64,000 nt of DNA, taken from positions 7,671,230-7,735,229 of the forward strand of contig JAQFVV010006215.1 in the NCBI GenBank assembly GCA_028023455.1, given 5' to 3'. A program made the translations under genes and the position numbers. The DNA is from Epiperipatus broadwayi. Taxonomy: Eukaryota; Onychophora; Udeonychophora; Euonychophora; Peripatidae. Positions 58,390 to 64,000 of the stretch are shown here, one piece after another (within the stretch, counting starts at the first letter, position 1; the number at the start of each line of letters is the position of its first letter). Under the pieces are notes generated by a model. It was not told where the DNA came from. It did no database searches and was given only the letters and a program-made list of their open reading frames with translations.

Positions 58390-58980
58390 CTATTTTTCTT
58401 TTCCTTGCAATTTACAGTCAGGACTGTTTCTTTTGTGTAGGGGTTCATTTTTTCCCCAATTCTTATTACATAATTTACATTGTTCATGATAGCAATTAAT
58501 GGCTTTATGTCCTTTTTTCCCCACAACAAAAACAGATAACAGGATTTCTACTATTATGACTATCTTTCTTGCTATTGCCATTACTTTCACTATTTTCTAT
58601 GGATTTCTGTTCCACTGTTTTGAAAGTTTTGTAAACGGACTGCTTATTTCCCCTGTTATTGAATTCTGCATACTTTTTGGGACTGTTCCAAAATGAGCTC
58701 ATAGGCTTTGCTACATTTGATTGCCTCCATATAATCAAGATTCATTACTGACAGTAGCTGTTGATGTAAGATATCGCTGTTTATGCCTGTCAGAAACTGT
58801 TCAAGGAGAGCCTCATCTGGGTAAGAATCATACATGCAGTTTTTAGCTAACATTCATAATGCACAATCAAAATCCTTGATTGTTTCATTTCTAGCTTGTA
58901 GATGGTGGTGGAACTGCAGTCTAGCAATGTGATGCGAAGGAGTGGGGTTAAAATAATTACTCAATTGCTTTTGAAGTCAC
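58390..58980 (-). pseudogene. Gypsy gag C-terminal part with zinc knuckle
   Basis: The frame at 58656-58853 ('EALLEQFLTGINSDILHQQL', 'YMEAIKCSKAYE') is the end of the capsid domain. Then 'CFCCG' (end of one frame) and 'KKGHKAINC' (start of the next) together give C-x2-C-x4-H-x4-C across a frameshift near 58530, followed by a second cysteine cluster 'CKLCNKNWGKNE'. All knuckle ligands of the first finger are present despite the shift. The N-terminal half of gag is missing. Confidence 0.75.
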
Positions 58981-58990
58981 TGAATGTGTA

Positions 58991-60265
58991 AAAATCACTT
59001 TAGCTAATAAACATATACTTTGTTTTGTTTATTTTTGGCTTATAAGTGATTTTGATTTGCAATGCTAATTTTTAATTGGTCATTTTCTTGGTTACATCTT
59101 AGCTAAAATATTTTTAGGTAAATATGAAATTTCTATTATTATTTCAATATTTACACACACACACACACACTTATGTAATTATCAAATTCACACTCTATGT
59201 AAATAATATATTTAAGTCATATATCAAAACCTGATCAAATATATGTAACATTTTAATATGTCAAAAGTCACCCATGTTAATGCACAGAGAAAACTAACAA
59301 CTATTTCATCATTATCCCATATTTCATTTCATTCCAAAATAGGGATATCTTCAATTGACTCTCTTGATTAGAATTATGCATTTCTAATTTAAATATTAAG
59401 TCACTATAAGAATATATGGGGGGGCTAATATTCATTTTCATATTTTACCTGATGAGATCCAAGTTTCAGGATGAAATATTGTATAGTAACAAAATGTTTA
59501 TTGGATTTCTCTGTGTATTGATATGGATAACTAATTGTTTATTTATTTACATATTTGTGAGTAGTTTGATTAACCAGTTTTGTTGTACTCACACACATAT
59601 GTATGTATGCATATTTATGCACATATGTTCTACATATCTGTGTGTGGTACAGTTTTATAACAAATACATATATACATATTTATGCATATATGTTCTATAT
59701 GATGCTTGGATACTTAATAGAAAAGCAATTTGAAGTATGGATCAGTGTATGTTTGAAGTAACAAGAAGAAATAGAAAAGGAAATACATGAGTGAAAAAAC
59801 AGATATCACTGATGTGATTAAGGAACTGAAATAGTACTGGGCTGTACATATTAGTAGAAGAGATAATATATTAATGAATAATTAAAGTCTTAAACTAAAC
59901 CCTAAGAGATTGTAAAAGACCTAGAAAAAGACCATACGTGAGGTGAATGGATGAAATAAAGAAATTTGCTGGTCTGTAACTGAAACTTGTGAGAGAGTGG
60001 ATCAATAATGATTTGCAAATGATGATAATAATGATGCATTTGATTATATCTATATCTATACATGGGTGCTTATGAATATTTACATTTTAAAATCTTACTT
60101 TTTTTGTTATATCTATTTTATGATTTTTTTTTCCTTTGTATGTTTTGCACTTGTATTTGATATAAATATTTTTAATTATAATTTAGATTTTTGTAATTTA
60201 TGCACCTTTGAAATAAAAATACAGTATGTAGATAATTTTTATAATTTATATAATATATATTTTAG
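58991..60265. other. Intron DNA with (CA)n microsatellite and LINE-tail scrap
   Basis: A (CA)n run lies at 59152-59170. At 59885-60000 the plus strand has 'RPYVR' and 'MDEIKKFAGL', the basic C-terminal tail seen in LINE proteins, with stops. The last bases before 60266 form the acceptor 'tatatattttag'. Confidence 0.45.
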
Positions 60266-60361
60266 TTGAGTCCTGTAGGATTTTTAGTTTTTGATGGCAT
60301 AAAGGCTGAGGATGATGATTTGCCTGATACATCAAATTCCCAGTTTATAATAAAAATTATT
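60266..60361 (+). CDS. Cadherin-repeat gene, exon (96 nt, phase 0-0)
   Basis: The acceptor 'atatattttag' and the donor att|gtaagt, a near-perfect consensus, frame 32 codons: 'LSPVGFLVFDGIKAEDDD' and 'LPDTSNSQFIIKII'. Joined to '...YKATVNE' of the 49.2 kb exon it makes V-N-E-L-S-P-V-G-F-L-V-F, the A-B strands of the second repeat, followed by I-x-A-x-D-x-D, the calcium-binding loop, which is intact here. The gene clearly continues to the right of the window. Confidence 0.85.
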
Positions 60362-60435
60362 GTAAGTATATTATCTAATACTCTTATCATTAATTCTGAA
60401 GCATTTTTAAATAAAAAAATGTAAAAGAAGAGAAG

Positions 60436-61640
60436 ATATGGAAGTTATTGCGTACATGTGCAAGGGTGGGTAAAGAGATGGAGATTAAATTTAGTGAAGA
60501 AAAATCAAATATAATGATGGTTAATACAGGGGAAGGGGAAGATGTAGGATTTTTATTGGGAGATATTAAGTTAAGTGTGGTAAATAGATATAGTTATTTG
60601 GGAATTATTGTTTGGATGAATGGGAGAAAAAATTGATAAATGAAGCAAAGAAAAGAAATGGATTTATAAAGAAATTAACAGTGTTTTCATATAATAAATA
60701 TGATGTAGCTAGAATTATATGAAAGGGAGTTGTAGTAGCAGGGTAAACATATGGTTTATATGTTAGTAAATAGGTATTAGATTACTTAGAAAAAGTTCAA
60801 AGGGAAGTAGGAAGACATACATTGGATGCAGATGTATGGACAGCAAGGGAGGCAGTTCAAAGAGAAATGGGATGGTCAAGTTTTTATATGAGAGATGCAG
60901 AAAGTAAAATAAAAATGTTTGGGAGATTGCAGTTTATGGATAATAAAAGAATAGCCAAAATAGTATTTAATTGGGTTATGAGTAAAGGGCATGCAACAAG
61001 ATGGGTGAGAAAGGTAATGCGGTATGCAAAAGATTTGGATAAAGAATTTATATCAGTATATTTGTACAAAAGATGGAATGATTGTGTTAGGAGGATTGTT
61101 GAAAGTTATAGTGGTAAGGAATGGGATGAAAGAATAAAATTTATTAATAAAGAATAGGGAGTTAGTAAGATGGAGAACTAGTATGGAGAGTAAAAAGAGT
61201 TTAAATATATATAGAAGTAAACAGAATATTAGGTGCAAGTTAATATATGATAATAGTAAGGAAAGTAGTTTATTGTTTGAGGCTCAAACAGGATCTTTAA
61301 CAACAAGAGAATATACATGTAAATGGAAAAATATGGGTGATTTAGTTTGTAAATTGTGTAAGGAAGGAATAGAAAATATTAGGCATCTGTTAATTGAATG
61401 TAAATGCTTGAAAACAGAAAGGGTACACATAATGAAGTTATGGAAGAATAAATATGAAAAAAGTGATTATTGGTTTTTATGCTGGGTTTGGGAAAAGATA
61501 AGGGGGATTTAAATATAAAGGCCATAGAGTTGACAAAGATTATGTTGTGGAAATGGGATGGAGCAGAATATGGGAAAACTTAGAGTGGGGAATGGAAAAT
61601 AAAGTGGCTAACAGGTTTCTCTGGGCATAATTGCTGAGAG
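60436..61640 (+). pseudogene. LINE reverse transcriptase, C-terminal part
   Basis: The plus-strand frames 60448-60636, 60822-61157 and 61183-61512 follow one another. The first has 'EIKFSEEKSNIMMVN' and 'NRYSYLGIIVWMNG', the segment after the RT active site that is common to LINE proteins (K-S-x-x-M and Y-L-G). The second has 'LEKVQREVGRHTLDADVW' just upstream and long helical sequence. The third ends with 'CKLCKEGIENIRHLLIEC', the C-x2-C-x8-H-x4-C zinc domain near the C terminus of many LINEs. Stops lie between the parts (60636, 60727 region, 61157). The N-terminal RT and endonuclease are missing, a usual 5' truncation. It starts only 75 bp after a host exon, in the sense orientation. Confidence 0.75.
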
Positions 61641-62810
61641 ATTCTTGACTTTGTTTAAGGAAAAGCCACAGTACATCACATCATATTTATATTTTTTTTT
61701 GGGGGGGGGGGGATTTTATCTCTTGATGTAGACAGTTTCAACTTTATAAATGGTATTTAGAAAAGTGTAAAATGGAATGGAATTAATCCCATTTAGCTCT
61801 TAAAACACATACTTCTTTTTTGTATGTGTATTTAATTTCAAATTCTTTAAATATCAAGGAGTTGATATTTGAATAAAGAAATTTTTTTATTTAAAACCAT
61901 TTAAGATTATTTTTAAATTTTTTGTTTATATTTTTGTTCAATCTAATCCATTGATTTCTTTCACACAGTAAAATGTGTTTTTTTTTTTCTTTGGGGGGGG
62001 GGGGGGTAGGTGGGAATTAACTTTAAAATAAAATTTGAGAGGAATTTAGCAAAATTATTATCCCAAAAAACTGATAAGTTTTATAAATTCTTATTTAAAT
62101 TTGAGCATTAGTTTAAATTCTATTTATTAATCATACCTATTAGAAGTAAAAATTCACATGCATACAATTTTATTATATCTTTTGGTAATTTACCTGACAT
62201 TTTTTATAATTTCAAACACACAGGCACCAAAAATAAAATTTAGGCTTGTTATTATATATCTAAATTTATGTGTTTTTGGAGATATTATTAGTTACATATT
62301 TATATGTGACAAACTTATCTGACATTAGTGCTCATACATTATGTAATTGATCTAAATTCCTATTTTATTATCTTTTATATCTGATTTTTTTTAAATATTT
62401 TTGATTTTGAAAATATTCTATTTCAAGTTGTTCTCATTGTTAACATTTTTGTTTCTAAATTTATTTGAGCTTTCCATATTGTTATTGTACAAGTCATTTT
62501 ATTTTAGTATATTATTTGTGGCAGTATTACAATTTATATTAGAGTTTCTTTTAAAAATTATCATACTAAAAAACTGATCAACTTTTTTTTTTGTGGCAAT
62601 TAAAAACTTTTGTAGCTGCACTATTTGTCTATCTTTTTTTTTTTATAACTTGTCTATTGACAAATAAAATAAAAGAATGCAGAGTGATTCCAACCAAGAA
62701 TGCATTTATTAATGTTTTTATTAAGTTTTTCATTTCTGCCACTGTATCTATAAATCTAACTGCCATGAACTGTGTAGTTCATGATTTGTATTTGTCAATA
62801 TTTATGCAGG
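61641..62810. other. AT-rich intron with poly-G tracts, no gene seen
   Basis: Runs of G lie at about 61700-61713 and 61993-62006, each preceded by a T run. They are low complexity. No coding block was recognised. Confidence 0.4.
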
Positions 62811-63432
62811 TCAGAAGTTAAATTCCACTTCTGAAGAGATGAACACAATAGTCATAGATGATCCTGAATACATAACATCTAAAAAAATCAAATCCATTTG
62901 GATGAACTGTTGAATTTGGAAAATTAAATTTATTTGTAATCTCATAAGAAATCTATTTTTTATATCATAAATTCCTTGGTTGTTTGAAATGAGATCTTGA
63001 TTTGACATAAGTTTTGAATGTTGAAAATATATCTTGAATTAGTAATAAGTTTAATTTATTTAATAGCTCTTTGTATATTTTCAGTCAGGTTAGTTGTTTT
63101 CTAGTGAAAGAATATATTAAAGGAAGGAAGCTACTGCAAGAGAATAGACTTGAGTATGCTAATAATATTTTTCATGATAATATTCAATTATATAGCCAGA
63201 AGATTAATCCATAAAATCTTTTCATTATAACTTCAAGTAGTACCAGTCAACTTTTCAAGGCTATTATTTTTAGAAATTATTTTAGATATATAACCTTAAA
63301 GAAATAAGAAAAAGTAGTAAGATTGTCACTAAGTAGTGTTTCATTCTATTGCTGATTACGATTACGAGATGTTTTTCTGTTGTTTAAATTAAAATTTAAG
63401 AATAGTTTTTTTTTTTTTGGATTATGAATAAG

Positions 63433-63625
63433 GGTCGTGGTTTGCAGACTGTACTGTCGCCGCTAGAGGCGCTGTTTCTGTGTTTTCACACAGAACATAC
63501 AGGGTAGGGGCCTCAAAAGCAGACGACGCTTTTTCTGCCGATAGGTGGCGCTGTTCACCATGCGTACTCTGCTACCAAGAACCTAGGTGGCGCTGATTGC
63601 CGTAAACAGTCTGCAAACCACGACC
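63433..63625. mobile_element. 193-bp hAT-type MITE with 20-bp perfect terminal repeats
   Basis: The ends 63433-63452 ('ggtcgtggtttgcagactgt') and 63606-63625 are exact reverse complements. The flanking 8 bases are identical, 'tgaataag' at 63425-63432 and 63626-63633. An 8-bp duplication is the mark of hAT-family transposition. The element is much less AT-rich than its surroundings and has no open frame. It has three copies of a (C)TAG(A/GT)GGCGCTG motif on the same strand. Confidence 0.9.
63461..63595 (+). promoter_or_regulatory. Three CTCF-like motifs in the MITE
   Basis: 'cgctagaggcgctg' at 63461-63474, 'ccgataggtggcgctg' at 63538-63553 and 'acctaggtggcgctg' at 63581-63595 are all on the plus strand. 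They match the AGGTGGCGC / CCRNTAGRKGGCGCT consensus of the insulator protein CTCF, which is conserved across bilaterian animals. Binding is an inference from sequence. Confidence 0.5.
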
Positions 63626-63860
63626 TGAATAAGACTGTTCTTTGGAAAATAAAATCCATACTTTTTATAGCCTTATTAAAAAAAAAATCCATTTTTGGAA
63701 AAGATAGTTTTGGTGAAGCTGAAACAATATCATTAACATAGATGAATTTGCTGTATTCCATTTCTGGAAAATCACTAATAAATATATTAAATAAAATGGA
63801 TAAGAGAATTGAACTCAATAAGCAAACTTTCTGTGAGATTTTATTAGAGAACATTTTATC

Positions 63861-64000
63861 ATAAACGAATCATAAGCTGAAATTATTTTCAATAAAAGTA
63901 GGCTTCTTCTTGACTATTCGACAAGTATTATGCATTACTACATGAAAATTAATCTTACCACATGAAAAACAGGTGGTAGTATGCATTAGCATGGAATTTA
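63861..64000. other. Window end, AT-rich
   Basis: No feature was recognised in the last 140 bp apart from a short direct repeat around 'catgaaaa' (63940-63970). Confidence 0.4.

Larger units (their letters stand above)
54454..58990 (-). mobile_element. Broken Gypsy-type LTR retrotransposon (gag-pol, minus strand)
   Basis: On the minus strand the order gag, zinc knuckles, protease, RT, RNase H, integrase is complete from 58.98 to about 55.74 kb, which is the Gypsy order. A possible 3' LTR lies from about 55300 to 54454, starting after a purine tract (minus 'cttgggggaag') and ending at a minus-strand ...ACATAACA. I find no 5' LTR beyond 59 kb; the gag start is cut off. It lies antisense in the host intron. 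Confidence 0.8.
62811..63860 (-). pseudogene. Second LINE reverse transcriptase remnant, split by a MITE
   Basis: The minus frame from 63854 has 'LSSILFNIFISDFPE' (the conserved S-x-x-x-x-x-P-x-L-F-N-x-x-x-x-D-L-P region with one substitution run) and 'KFIYVNDIVSAS', where the catalytic Y-A-D-D reads Y-V-N-D. It is interrupted at 63626 by the 193-bp MITE. Further down, 62811-63008 may be its continuation ('MRLQINLIFQIQQF'), heavily decayed. The active site change and stops make it dead. Confidence 0.5.

Noticed and set aside
62805-62880. Possible exon after 'tttatgcag'
   Set aside because: The following frame does not continue the cadherin repeat and overlaps the antisense LINE remnant.

Overview
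This is a strongly AT-rich piece of animal nuclear DNA, almost certainly the inside of one large gene whose exons are tiny and whose introns are 5 to 19 kb long and full of transposon debris. There are no bacterial-type genes. The large introns, Penelope-like elements (PLEs), hAT and Gypsy elements, LINE pieces and tRNA-like SINEs fit an invertebrate with a big, repeat-rich genome; a mollusc such as a cephalopod is my guess, made from general character and not from any species marker.

Host gene (+ strand): five exons at 12146-12208, 24322-24476, 30041-30094, 49234-49329 and 60266-60361 have good AG/GT borders and compatible phases (1-1, 1-0, 0-0, 0-0, 0-0). Spliced in silico they give one complete extracellular cadherin repeat of about 106 residues and the start of the next. 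The gene runs out of the window on at least the right side and presumably both. The complete repeat has lost several of the usual calcium ligands.

Layout: 1-12.1 kb is upstream intron with an inverted pair of tRNA-like repeats (1.5-2.07 kb), a LINE endonuclease remnant (about 4.3-5.3 kb), a fold-back (8.96-9.19 kb), and a fold-back insertion carrying two hammerhead-ribozyme-like motifs (11.49-11.84 kb). The 12.2-24.3 kb intron holds a decayed 4.5 kb hAT transposon (14.9-19.4 kb). The 24.5-30.0 kb intron holds a second twin-hammerhead insertion with a clear 13-bp target duplication (25.98-26.38 kb). The 30.1-49.2 kb intron holds an 11.3 kb nested structure: an inverted duplication with arms of about 1.96 kb (30.47-32.43 and 39.79-41.74 kb), PLE GIY-YIG endonuclease fragments at its inner edges, an unclassified 3.65 kb element with 283-bp direct repeats and two satellites (32.75-36.40 kb), and a degenerate Gypsy-type gag element with a coiled-coil ORF (36.41-38.89 kb). 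It also holds two copies of a SINE-like repeat, one split by a GC-rich 1 kb segment. The 49.3-60.3 kb intron holds an LTR/primer-binding-site-like stretch (52-53.4 kb) and a broken Gypsy gag-pol on the minus strand (54.5-59 kb). After the last exon come LINE remnants and a 193-bp hAT-type MITE (63433-63625) with perfect 20-bp terminal repeats, an 8-bp target duplication and three CTCF-like motifs.

Main theme: most PLE-related insertions here have the same tail-out geometry, with the left half on the minus strand and the right half on the plus strand, and both 3' tails facing outward. The best candidates for something undescribed are this repeated twin-tail hammerhead architecture, the 3.65 kb direct-repeat/satellite element, and the MITE carrying CTCF-like sites.
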